64,000 nucleotides of DNA from Microglena sp. YARC (taxonomy: Eukaryota > Chlorophyta > Chlorophyceae > Chlamydomonadales > Chlamydomonadaceae), in the NCBI GenBank assembly GCA_022414725.1, contig CM039465.1:19261114-19325113 (forward strand), in the 5' to 3' direction. The position numbers and the translations under genes are program-made. A model generated the notes under the pieces. It saw only the letters and a program-made list of their open reading frames with translations, ran no database searches and was not told where the DNA came from. Positions 49,001 to 61,616 of the stretch are shown in pieces; position 1 is the stretch's first letter; each line of letters begins with the position of its first letter.

Positions 49001-52000
49001 GCTTGTGAGGGGTTGGGGCATTCCATGGCTGCGTAGGCTTTGGGGGGCACTTACCATGCCGTGTAGGGTGTGGGGCACTGCTATGTTGTGTAGGAGGGGT
49101 GGGGTGGGCACTCTGGATTGTATTGGGTGGGGAGGCACTGCCCATGTGTGTAAGGGAGGGGGGCTGCCATTTGATTTGTAGGGTGGTGGCAGTGGTGTGT
49201 GTGTGTGTGGGGGGGGGAGGGGGGCACTTCCATGGCTGTGAGGGTTGGTTGTGGCACGACATGTCTGATATGTAGGGCTGCAGTGGCCTACTGCCATGGC
49301 TGTGTATGGATTGTATAATATAGGGGGGGCACTTCCATGCTGCGTAGGGGTCAGTCTGGTTTCTATTGTAATGCGAGTTTGCCTTAATGCAACTTGAGTC
49401 ATGGCTTTCAGTAGTACTCGAATATGGCTTGAATAGTGGCTCGAGTCTGGCTTTAAAGTAACGAAAGTATTGAATAAAATGTAACCAAATCTCGGCATTA
49501 ATGATACTCGAGTGTGACTTTAATTTAGTCGAGTTTGGCTTAATTAACTGCGCATTTATATTACTTAACTCGAGTTGCCATAAATGTAACTCGAGTCTTG
49601 TATCATGTAACTAGAGAGTTGGTTTAATGCAACTCGAGTCTGGCTTTAAGTAACAGCAGTATTGATTATATTGTAAGTACGATGTAGTTCTGGCTTTAAT
49701 GTTACCCGAGTCTACTTTGGTAATAATGTAAATTCGAATCTCTCGTTTAATGTTACTCGAATCTGGCCTTAAATTCAAACGAGTTGCTTTTAAAGTAGCT
49801 GGAGTTTGGTATATAAAAATATGATTCTGTCTTTAATGTAACTCGAGTCTGCCGATTAATGTAACTCTGAGTCTTGTGGTTTGAATGTAACTGGTTTGGC
49901 TTTTGATGAAACTCGAGTTCTGGTTTTAAACAGTAACTGTTGGTATCAGGTTAATAAGTACAAATAATGCAAGTCTTGTCTGGATTTTTAATGTTACTCG
50001 AGTCTTGGTATATAATGTAACTCGAAATCCTGGCTTTAATTGTTAACTCGAGTCTGAATTTAATTTAACCGAGTCTTGTTCTAAAGTCACTGTAGTTTTT
50101 GTTATTAATGTAATTTAGTCTGCCTATTAATGTAACTTAAAATTCTTGGCTATAAATGTTAACTCAGTCTAAGCTTTAATGTAACTCGAGTCTGGCTTTA
50201 TTGAAGCCTTGGCTTTAAAGAAAGTAATTGAAGCCCTGTCTTTAAAGAGGTTTTAAGGGTAAGGGGTTAAGTAATTGAAGCCTGGCTTTAAGAAATCAGT
50301 ATTGATTTATATGCAACACGATTCATTTCTCTTAATTTTAATTCGAGCTTTGGTATAACATGTAACAATCGAATCTGGATGTATTATAAACTCTAGTCCA
50401 CCCCCTACCACAGCCATTGGCAATGCCCCCCCACCAAATTACCATAGCCGTGGGATACCCCCCCCCCCCCACCCAACCCACCCACCCACCCCGCCCCTAC
50501 GTACACCACAATGGCTATGCCACTCCCAGCCTACACAGCCATGGCAGTGCCTCCCCGCCAACCTACAAAGCCCATGGCAGTTCCTCAAACCCCATACTAC
50601 AGCCATGGCAAGTTGCCCCCCCAACCTTACACAAGCCATGGTAGTGGCCCCTCCACCCCACACAGCCATGGAAGTGCCCCTCACCCTATACAGACTTGGC
50701 CAGTCCCCCCACCCTACACAGACCTTGGTTGGCAGTTTGTCCTCCCAACCCTTTCACAGCGTGGCAGTGCCCCCCAAAGGAACCCCTACACAGCTGTGGT
50801 AGTTTTCCCCCCAACCCCTTACACAGGCATGGCAGTGCCCCCCACCCTTATTACAGCCATGGCAGTGCCCTCCACCCCACCACAGCCAGGAAGTGCCCTT
50901 TCCACCCCTATTACAGACTTGGCAAGTGCCCCCCCCCAACCCCTACACAGACTTGGCAGTTGTCCCCCCAACCCCTTCACAGACTTGGCAGTAGTCCCCC
51001 CAAGGCACCCTACACATTCCGTGGCAGTCTAACCCCCCTCCCTACACATCCATGGCAGTGCCGCCCCAACCCCTAACACGGCCATAGCATGCAGTGCCCC
51101 CCCACCCCTCCACAGCATAGCCAGTGTCCCAGTTCCCAACCAACCCCTCCACAGACCATGGCAGAGCCCCCTTCCCCTACACATCTTATGGCAGTGCCCG
51201 TCCTACGACGGCAATAGCAATGCCCGCACCCCTTCCCCAATCAACCATGCAGTGCCCCCCCACCCCTACAACATCATGGCAGTACTCCCACCCCTACACA
51301 GCCATTTGGTAGTCCCCCCCCAAACACCCTTCGCAGCATGGCAGTGCCCCCCCAACCCCTACACGGCATAGGCATTGGTGTGTCCCCACCCTCCACAGCC
51401 ATGGCCAGTGATCCCACCAACCCATCCACAGCCATGGCAGTGCCCCCACCCCTACACATTCATGCAGTGCCTCCCCACCCCACACGCGCCATGACAGTAC
51501 CCCCGCCCCTACACAAAGCCATGGCAGCTCTCACCCCCCAACCCTTACACAGCAATGCGGTTGCCCCCACCAACCCCTCCACAGCCATGGCAGAGCCCCT
51601 CACCTTACACATCCATGGCAGTGCCCCTCCTCCCCCACCACAGCCATGACAGGGCCCCCCAACCCTACACAGCCATGGCAGATGCCCCCCTACCCCTACA
51701 CAGCCATAGCAGTAGATGCCCACCCTGCAGAAGGCATGGCAGTTGCCCCCCCATCACCCCTACACAGCAATGCCAGTGCCCCCAACCCCTCCACAGCCAT
51801 GCAAGCCCCCTAAACCCTACACATCTATGCAGTGCCCCTCCTCCCCTACACAGCTATGGCAGGGCCACCCCAACCTACACATCCATTGCAGATGGACGGG
51901 CCCTCCCAACCCCTACAGCCATGCAGGCCCCCCCCCAACCCTACCAGCCTATGGACAGGCCCCCTCCAACCCCTCCAAATAACCACGGCAGAGGCCCCAT

Positions 52001-52089
52001 TACCCCTACACATACACATGGCAGTGCCCATTTCCCTGCCCTACACAATTCCATTGGCAGGGCCCCCCCACCCTGCCAGAGCCATGCAG

Positions 52090-52121
<32 letters not shown>

Positions 52122-53310
52122 TACACAGCCATGCAGGGCCCCACCAACCCTTCCAAATCCATGGCAGATCCCCCTCACCCCTACACATCCATGGCAGTGC
52201 CCTCCCTCCCTACACAGCTATGGCAGGCCCCCCCAACCCGCGAGCCATGGCAGCCCCCCCCCCCCCCCACACAACACACCCCACCCCTACACAGCCATTG
52301 GTAGGCCCCACCAACCCCCAAACCATGGCAGTGCCCCTCGCCCCCTACAAGCTATGGGAAGCCCCCAACCCTTCACAGCCATGGTAGGCCCCCCCAACCC
52401 CTCACAGACATTGCAGCCTTGAGCCCCCCCCCTCCCACCCCTACGCAGCCATGCAGGCCCCCCCCAACCTTAATCACAGCCATGGCAGTGCCCACCCAGG
52501 TTCGCTATGCAACCACGTTTGGGCTGGTTGCGAGGTGGGGCGAACGTACAAAATGCATACGTTTGGGTTCGGGTTAATCGTTGGAACGAACGTATGCTAT
52601 GGTACGTTTGGGGTATGGTTTAGGTGGGGCGAACGTATGCTATGCATACGTTTGGGCGGTTATGAGTGGGGAACGTATGCTGGTGCATACGTCATGGGTT
52701 GGACTTCGAGGTGGGACACGTATGCTAGGCGTACGTTTGGGCTGGTTTCACAGGTGTGGGAAAGAAACGTATGCTAGGCCGTACGTTTGAGGCAGGGTTT
52801 CGGAGGTGGGGCGAACGTACGCACAGATAACGTTGGGGACTGGGTTATGCGTTGTGCGAACGTTATGAAATGCATACTTTGGGTTGGCTTCGAGGTGGGG
52901 CAAAGTAATGCTAGGCAATACGTATTGGGCTGAGTTGCGAGGTGGGGGCAAGACGTATGGCCTGGCATACGTTTGAGCTGTTATGCCGTGGGCGAACGTA
53001 TTCTATGCCATTTACGTTTAGGTTGGTTTCAAGGTGGGCGAAACGTATGCTTGCTTACGTTTGGGCTGTTTATGGCGTGGGGCGAACGTAATGCTATTCA
53101 TACGGTTGGGTAGCTTCGAGTGGTGCGAAGTATAGCAGGGCGTACGTTCGGGTTGGCTTCGAGCGTGGGGAAATCTGTATGCTTTGCTACGTTTGGGCTG
53201 TTATGCCATGGGGCGAGTATGCTACAACGTACGTGGGGCTATGGATGACGTCGGGCAAACGTACGCACGCAATAGGATTTGTACCTAAGCGTGCCTACTT
53301 TACATCTGGT
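49001..53310. mobile_element. Second, partial A-B-C-B'-A' domain (left end in the gap)
   Basis: B 49001 to about 49350, C to about 50400 (ACTCGAGTCTGGCTTTAATG), B' about 50401-52500 (CACAGCCATGGCAGTGCCCC) and A' about 52501-53310 (GCGAACGTATGCTATGCATA). Order, orientation and the right end (GCGTGCCTACTTTACATCTG, GTGAGTTAG) match copy 1. Only the tail of B is present; A and the rest of B would lie in the N gap. Confidence 0.75.
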
Positions 53311-54310
53311 GAGTTAGCTGCTTGGTTGTCTTCAGTGTTTTTTGTTCGGCAGAACTTCACGCAGATACTCGGTGGCAGATACTGCTGTTATAGGGGCAAG
53401 CGGACGACAATTGCGTTGGCATGGCGTTGAGTATGTCGTAGTGTGGTATCCCCGTGGTAGGTCCGGTAGGTCGGTAGTCGGGAGCTGCGGCACGCCCAGC
53501 CTCGCGCCTCGTCGATTCTGTACCGCGGCGGTTTATACCAGTTCTCCTCCTGGATATGTTGAGTGTCTGAGGTGTTGAGGTGCTGGCCACAGAGGACTGG
53601 TGCTGACTGTGCTCGACTCGCTCGACGCGATGTCCACGTGGTTGGTTGGAAACCGCCCCCGTTGCCTTTCCCCCCCCCTCATTGCTCCGAATTCTGGCCC
53701 CAGCCTCTTCCCGTTCTCTCCACTTGCAAAGGAAGCTCCAAGCGCTCCTGATTTCCCTACTATCCCCCTTCCCTGCTTTCTCCCTTCCTTCCTTCCTTCC
53801 AGTCTCTGGGACAAGTGCCACTTGGCTTCTGGCCACACCCGTGTGGCACTCGCTCGGAGCTGCCACTGCCAGTAGCTCAGCGCAAGCCCTTTGATTCTCA
53901 GATCTCGAGCGTCTCAAAGCATATGTTTAGCAGGAGGGTGTCGTCTCGCGGTCCGGCCAGCTGGCGTGGGTGAGTACACTGTTTCTCGCAACTTCCTCCT
54001 AAAAATCCTCGGGAATTTCCTTACTAGGCAGCCTTTCTTCACACAAAAGCAGCCCGCGCGACTCCCAACACTGCTCGGTAACCAAAGAGAAGCACTGCAG
54101 CAGGTGGCATCGGTCCAGCGAAAACTCCCTTGCGCGTCGCAGTCCAAGGGCGTCTTTGCATATTCCCACTCCTACAAAGCATCGGGAGTCGATTCGTTCT
54201 AGTTTGAGTTTATAACTCCTTTCCTTCATATGTCGGACTCAAGGTGCGGAAACGCACAGGAGTCACGAATATAAATCCTTAGGATCTATCTGTGCCTCGT
54301 AAGCGGGCGA
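53311..54310. repeat. Flank D', copy 2
   Basis: It matches 46966-48000 block by block (CAGTGTTTTTTGTTCGGCAG to AATCCTTAGGATCTATCTGT) with many small indels. Because D follows A' in both copies, D is either the right part of the mobile unit or was carried in a larger tandem duplication. Confidence 0.75.
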
Positions 54311-54609
54311 ACGTTTCGCATGCGTAGCTTCTCAAGTGAAATTATGGGGGACAAGCAGCCCCTTCTTTGTCCCATATTTTTTGTAGACTCGTTGAGAGAT
54401 GTTGTTTAACTTCACTTCATGGTGGCCTGGGACCTGAGTCCCTATTAGTCCTTGAACCTTAGATAAATAAATAAATAAAATAAATGTGTCCAACTTCCAC
54501 TTCCAACGAGGAGTGGGTTTGGCTGCACAGTAGCCCTTGACCTACATACTGGTAGACGACGCTGCCCTGGCATGTTCTAAAGAGGACTGCGCCTTTCATT
54601 GTTTTGCAG
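54311..54609. other. Short region before the first RETICULATA-like candidate exon
   Basis: It contains (AAATA)n near 54462-54482 and a good pyrimidine tract with TTCATTGTTTTGCAG (54595-54609). No promoter is identified. Confidence 0.4.
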
Positions 54610-54656
54610 AGGAGAGAGCCGAACAAAGGAGAAAAGCCAAAAGCAAGACACTCTTG
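54610..54656 (+). CDS. Candidate upstream exon of the RETICULATA-like gene
   Basis: Between TTGTTTTGCAG and donor GTAAGG, 47 nt (two bases, then 15 codons) read ERAEQRRKAKSKTLL with phase 0 at the end, which fits the phase-0 start of 58524-58553. It is basic and helical with no domain evidence. It could belong to another gene. Confidence 0.35.
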
Positions 54657-57600
54657 GTAAGGCCTTTGGTAGTTATTGGGGTTGGTTGGTTGGCTGCTGA
54701 ATGCATGGATGTTCAGTATCCAGGCTTGTTCCTATCTACGGGGGGGATTTGACAAGATTTAATATATTGTTTAGTATGTGATGTATGTATATGTGCGTTT
54801 TTTTTTCTTAGTAGCATATATATATATATAATATTACCCCGTAGTGGAAGCTTAGGGTTTCCCGGGGGTCCGAGAGACTTAATATTTTTACTTCCCGGGG
54901 GGATTTGAATTTAAACTACATCCGGGGGGGCACATTGGGGAAAATGATGGCAGGCAATGTATTAAATGGACCCAGAAAGAATGCCAAGTCATTGTTATTC
55001 CTTTACATTATGGTGTTGTAACCCGTTGATGGATCTGGGACGTGACGGGCGATGACAGAAGGGACTGAGGAAACGCAATTTCCTTAGGGCGTCCTGTGTC
55101 CTCTTGCTGGAAGGGCTGCCTGGTCACGAGCAAGCTTTGCATTGGGCACCGCTGTTGCTTCCTTCCTTGCGCTTCGCCTCTTCTGGCTTTCTCTTCTCCA
55201 CCTCTTCAGCCAGTAAGCGTCGCCTTGAAAAACTGTCCGCTTTGTTCTTCTTCGATTGCCATCCGAGTCCTCAACACATGCACGACCTCTAACTACTCAA
55301 CATCGGGCTTTTCTCACCGGCTATTCGATCAGGAGTAGTGTCATCGACTATTACAAGAATCAGGCGTGTCAACTTCGGCCTCCATGTCGAAAGGCGGAGC
55401 AGGAGCAACAATTTTCAGACGGATTGGAGCGAAAGAGTTGCGAGCGGGAGAGGACCCCTTTTTGAAACATGTATTGGCATCAGCAAGGTACTGCCCCAAA
55501 TCTGTTCCTGGGTGCTGTTGGCTAGATCTTGATGCCAGACCCCATTTTTAATCCGATACCGCGAGCGGTTAAAATATTATTTCGCATCGCGAAATGCCAG
55601 GGTTCGGGGGAAGGAGGGGGGGCAATAAACGATAATTATCAGGGAACCCTAACATTTCTACGGGGGGGGGTATATATATTATAAATATATAATATATAAG
55701 GGTTTATACATATGTATATTATACGTGCATATAAGTAAATATATGTTGACCATCCCGTTTGATATATCGTGCAATGTCATAATATATGTCATATATTGTA
55801 CGCTTATCGTATGATTTATGTCGATAATTTGGAACCAGAACGATATTAACTAACCTGTTGTGAGAATTATTCCATCAGCTCGGTTGTATTGTTACATGTC
55901 ACTAGGGAATGTGTGATGTGTGTATGTGGGGTGGGGAGGAGTGTATATTGGATATGTTTACCATTAGTCTACTAGGGATGTGTGTTGTGGGTTAGTGGGT
56001 GGTGGGGGGAGGTGGATATTGGGATATTGTTACGTTGCACCTTTCTTAGACATGCCTTTTTGACTAGAGACCAAGCCCCTCCACACACCCTTCCAAACCC
56101 ATATTGTCTGGGCTGAGTTGAAAGACAAATAACAATTATAGAGGTCAGGGTTACTTTGTTACGTATGTATTCTTTGCGTGATTATGGTGTATATGGTCTG
56201 ATGTCTAGGAATGGCATATGATATCATATGATATTATGTCATCTATGATGCCGGCAGACTGAACTAGGCTAAGTTACCATTTGTACATAGGGACGGCAAC
56301 TAATAGTATTGTTTGAAAAATAATATTAACTTAATATTAATTACAGTGTCCACAAAAATATTTATTTTTCAAATATATTCAAATTCAGGTGAGCGGCTCG
56401 TCTGATAATATTTATAATATATCTAATATTATTATCTAATATTATATAACATAGCCGACCCTTTATTTCACGATATCATATGATTGCAATTCTGTTATTT
56501 AGACATATGATATCATAGTCGACTTTGGTCAATCATATGATATGCCGGTATTTATATAATATGTCGCTTCATGGTGTGGGTGTTCCCATGGTGAACTGGC
56601 CCAAGTGAGGTGGTATCCAGGCTGTCAAGTATGAATCGGATTTTTAATGTATCGGTATTGTTACATATTCCGTAACACAACATGCACAGTACAACACACA
56701 TACACACAGCATACACACCACAAACACGCATTACATCGACACAGCTTGCAAGGTTTTACAACACACATGCACAGTAGTAACAACCACACATACCACACAG
56801 CATACACACCACAACACGCATACAAATCGACACAGCTAGCACAGCTTGCACAGTACAAACACACATGCACAGTACAACACACATACACACAGCTACGACA
56901 CTCACAAAACGCATACAAATCGGAACAGCTTGCACAGTTACACCACACATGCACAGTAACAAACAACACATACACACAGCATACACACCACAACACGCAT
57001 ACAAACCGACACAGCTTGCACAGTACAACACACATACACACAGCATACACACCACAACACGCATACAAATCGACACAGCTTGCACAGTACAACAACACCA
57101 TGCACAGTACAAACACACTATACACACAGCATACACACCACAACACGCATACAAATCGACACAGCTTGCACAGTACACCACACATGCACAGTACAACACA
57201 CATACACACAGCATACACACCACAACACGCATACAAATCGACACAGCTTGCACAGTACAACACACATGCGCAGTACAACACACATACACACAGCATACAC
57301 ACCACAACACGCATACAAATTGACACAGCTTGCACAGTACACCACACATGCACAGTACAACACACATACACACAGCATACACACCACAACACGCATACAA
57401 ATCGACACAGCTTGCACATGTACAAACACACAATGCACAGTACAACACACATACACACAGCATACACACCACAACACGCATACAAATCGACACAGCTTGC
57501 ACAGTACAACACACATGCAAAGTACAACACACATACACACAGCATACACACCACAACACGCATACAAATCGACACAGCTTGCACAGTACAACACACATGC

Positions 57601-60600
57601 ACAGTACAACACACATACACACAGCATACACACCACAACACGCATACAAATCGACACAGCTTGCACAGTACAACACACATGCACATAGCATACACAACAC
57701 CACATGCATACACATCAACGCAACATGCACAGTACAACACACATACACATACACACAGCGTGCACAACAAAACACACATACACGGCACACAGCATGGTGG
57801 TTGACATCGATTGCCGACACTAAATCACACCCGTGGAGATTCGAACCTGGCAACTTCTTCATTCTTTTTAGGATCTCAACCATTGAGCCGTCGTTGGAGA
57901 CGGGAAATGCTGCATGCATACATAACATTAGGAAATGTCAATATTCGTAGTGGGACCCCACAATTATCAGGTGATGTATGATACTACATAAAATATAGTG
58001 TATGATATATTGACATAATGTATGATATTGTACGATTCATCTTATGATATCTATCAATATATCAGAACCAATATATAGTGTTCAAAATATATGTACCGAT
58101 ATTGTACTTAATATAACTAAGTTTATATGCTCATCAAATACAAAATATAATCACCAAATAAATAATATAATCACCAAATAAATAATGTAATAACCAAAGA
58201 AAGAATATGCTCACCAAATAAATAATATAATCACCAAATAAATAATATGCGCACCCAGGCACACCGAATAAATAATATGCTCACCAAATAAATAATATGC
58301 ACACCCAGGCACACCGAATAAATAATGTGCTCACCAAATAAATAATAATATGCCCACCAAATGTATAATATACTCACCAAATATATAAGATGCACACCAA
58401 AAAAATTAAATGCTCACAAAATACAATCATGTCATGAAACAACGTTTGCAGGCCTTCAGGATGTGGACACCCTGTTCTCCTCAGCTGGCATTGCTGACCG
58501 TTGAGGTTTCTCTTTTCCGATAGACTTTTGCTGGAGCTCTCCATGATGGAAAGGTGAGCGTTGTCTTGGCAAAAGGTGTGTGTGTGTTGGAGGGGCGGCT
58601 GGGTGGGGTGGGTGGAGGGGTATGGGGGAAGGGGGCATGTCTCACGGGTGTGTGTGTGGAGGGGGGGGGGGAGGGATGGGGAAGGGGGCATAGTGTCGTT
58701 GTCGTGTGTGTGGAAGGGAGAGGGAGCGGGCGGTGGGGGGGAAGGGGCGGGGGGGGAGGAGAGGCGGTGGTGCGGGGAGGCCTCGAGGAGGGGGAAGGGG
58801 GCTGTGTTGTGGGTGTAAGGGGTGGGGGGGTGGGTGATGAGGGATGGGGACAGGTGCATGTGTGTGTGTTTATGTTGGAGGGGGGGAGGGGGGGGGGGGG
58901 GGGGGGAGGGGATGTGGGCAAGGGGCATGTGTGTGAATGATGTGGAGGAGGGTGCGTGGAGGGGCGTGGAGGGGGGGCGAATGGGGGAAGGGGGCATGTG
59001 TGAACTGTGTGTGGAGGGGGGGGCGGGGATGGGGAAGGGGCATGTGTGTGTGTGGAGGGAAGAGGGGGGAGGGGAATGGGGGAAGGGGCAATGCATGTGT
59101 GTGCGGGGTGGGGGGGTTCGATGTGGGTGTGGAGGGGACGGGGTGAGGGGGGGAGGGAGGAGGGGAGTGAACGTTTGTCTTTGTGAAGGTGTTGCGTATT
59201 GTGGAAGCTCTCCCATGATGGAAAGGTGGGCGTTGTGTCTTTGGAAGGTGTTACCATGTGGTTGTGTGGAGGGAAAGTATCGGGGGGGTTTGAGGGAAGT
59301 GGGTGGGGGGGGTGGGGGGCAGTGTTAGAGGGGATGGGCGGAGGGGGCATGTGTGTGTGTGTGGAGGCGGGGGGATCTCAGGGTGAGTGGGTTTGAGGAA
59401 ATTGGGGGCGGTGGGGCGGGTCAGTGTGTGGCTCGATGGGGGGTGGGCATGTTTCTGTCGATTGTGTGTGTGGTAGAGTGTGGGGGTGGGGTGGGGCAGT
59501 GGTGGAGGGGATGGGGGGAGTGTGGGTGGGATGGTGGAAGTGGGGGTGGGTGGGTGGGCAGTGAGTTGGAGGGGATGGGGGAGGGGGCATGTGCTGTGTG
59601 TGTGTGGAGGGTGGTGGGGGGGTGGGGGGGGGAGGTGGGTTGAGGGGAAGTGGTGGTGTGGTGTGGGGGTGGGGGGGGTGGCAGTTTGTGTGGATGGTAT
59701 GGGGGGGAGGGCATGTGTTGTGTGTGTCATGGTTGTGTGGAGTGGTGTTGAGGAAAGGGGGAGGGGTTGAGGGGAGTGGGGGGGGGGGGGGGGCAGTGTG
59801 TGGAGGGGGGCGCGAGGGCTGTGTGTTATATGTGTGGATGGGGGACTGGGAGGGGTGAGGGGAAGTGGGGGGGGGGGGGGGAGTGGGTGGGGGCAGTGTG
59901 TGGAGGGATGGGGGGGGAGGGGGCATGTGTGTTGGATGTGTGTGTGTGTGTGTGGTAAGGGGGGGGGGGGGGAGTGGGTTGATGGGGAAGTGGGGGGAAA
60001 GGGGGGGGGGGGCAGTTGTGGAGGATTGGGGGAGGGGCATGTGTGTGATGTGTGTGTTTGTGTGTGTGTGTGTGTGTGGTTGGGGGGGGGGGTGCATGTG
60101 CATGTGTGTGTTGTGGGGTCCTCAATGTTGGGAAAGTAAACGTTCGTCTTTGGGAAGGGGGGTGTGTGTTGCATGTGTGTTTGTGTGTTTAGGTAATGTG
60201 GTGGTGTGTGTGTGTTTGTGTGGTTTTGTGTTGTGTGTGTGTGTGTGTCGTGTGTGCTGTGTGGTTGTTTGGGGGGGATGTGCTACAGTGGTGGTGTGTG
60301 TGTGCTACAGTGGACGTAGTTATGGATTGGGGTGTGAGGGGATGTACGACTTGATAAGGGTTAAGGCATAATGGTTTGGGAAGGAAGGTTTGAATTACGA
60401 TTCTGTTTTGCTTCATTGTCCTTAGGAACTAGTGGTTTGTATTAAGAACAAGTTGTCCATGACGAGGCAAGAGTGGATTGAGTGTTGGTTCTGACCCCCC
60501 CCCCCTCCACATAATCACTACACACACACACACACACACAATACATGCCCCTCCCCCCCATCCCCTCCCCCCCCCCCCCCCCCCCCCCCACACACATGCC

Positions 60601-60617
60601 CCGTTCCCCCATCCCCC

Positions 60618-60660
<43 letters not shown>

Positions 60661-61069
60661 ACACACAACACACACACACACAAGCCCCCTTCCCCCATCC
60701 CCCTCCCCGTGGTGGGAGGTGAGTGTACAGTGATAGTTTGGATTCCGTGGTTCGGTGGTGGTCTGGTGGGGGAGTGGTGTAAGGGGAAGTGGGGGGTGGG
60801 GAAGTGGGCAGTGTTGTGGACACTTCGGGGATGTGGGGAGGGGTCATGTGGGTGTCGCGATCATCAGGGGACTGGTCATTGAGGTGGGGGTGGGGAGATA
60901 CATGATAGTAGTGGATTCGGGATGAGAGGTGTATGAGTTGATAAGGTTTTAAATAGGAAGATTTGATGACAATTCTGTTTTGCTGCATTGGCCTTGGACT
61001 GGTGGTTGTATTAGAACAAGTTGTACAGAACGAGGCACAGTCGTTGTTGAGTGTTGGTTGCCCTACCCT

Positions 61070-61118
<49 letters not shown>

Positions 61119-61540
61119 TGCTGATGGTGGTGTGTGCTACAGTCGAAAGTAGTGGGATGTGGGATGAGGGGTGTATGAGTGATAAAGGTGCAAAGGAGAA
61201 GATTTGAATTACAATGATGTTTTACTTCATTGACCTTGGACTGGTGGTTGTACTAGAACAAGTTGTACAGAACGAGCACAGGTGGTTGAGTGTTGGTTGT
61301 CCCCCACCCTACCTCCCTGTGGTGCGCTATTGGTAGTAGTGGATGTGGGTATTTTTTGGGAAGGTGTTTGAGCTGATAAGGTTGAAGGCGTATAGGATTG
61401 GGGGAAGATTTGGATAACAATTCTGGTTTGGTTGATTGTCCTTGGACTGGTGGTTGTCTGAAGAAAAAAACTAACTCCCTTGCTTGAAGTAGCAATTCTC
61501 ATTTGAAGTTATCCCACGAAGTTAGTTCGAATCAGCAGAC

Positions 61541-61616
<76 letters not shown>

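Noticed and set aside
47941..49498. Several ORFs of 355-505 codons crossing the N stretch
   Set aside because: They are open only because the 1,000 N bases translate to X.
57786..57905. Functional tRNA gene
   Set aside because: A-box and B-box are good, but acceptor, anticodon and T stems do not pair, so it is kept only as a SINE or tRNA relic.
56647..57950. Long ORFs on both strands (up to 390 codons) with Cys/Val or Thr/His repeats
   Set aside because: The 80-bp CA-rich unit has no stops in several frames on both strands. Not a metallothionein or other Cys-rich gene.
58452..58523. Upstream coding exon with a 24-nt intron in the RETICULATA-like gene
   Set aside because: AFRMWTPCSPQLALLT would join in phase, but the peptide is not convincing and the alternative frame (LQDVDTLFSSAGIADR) does not connect. 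A normal acceptor at 58523 explains the exon.
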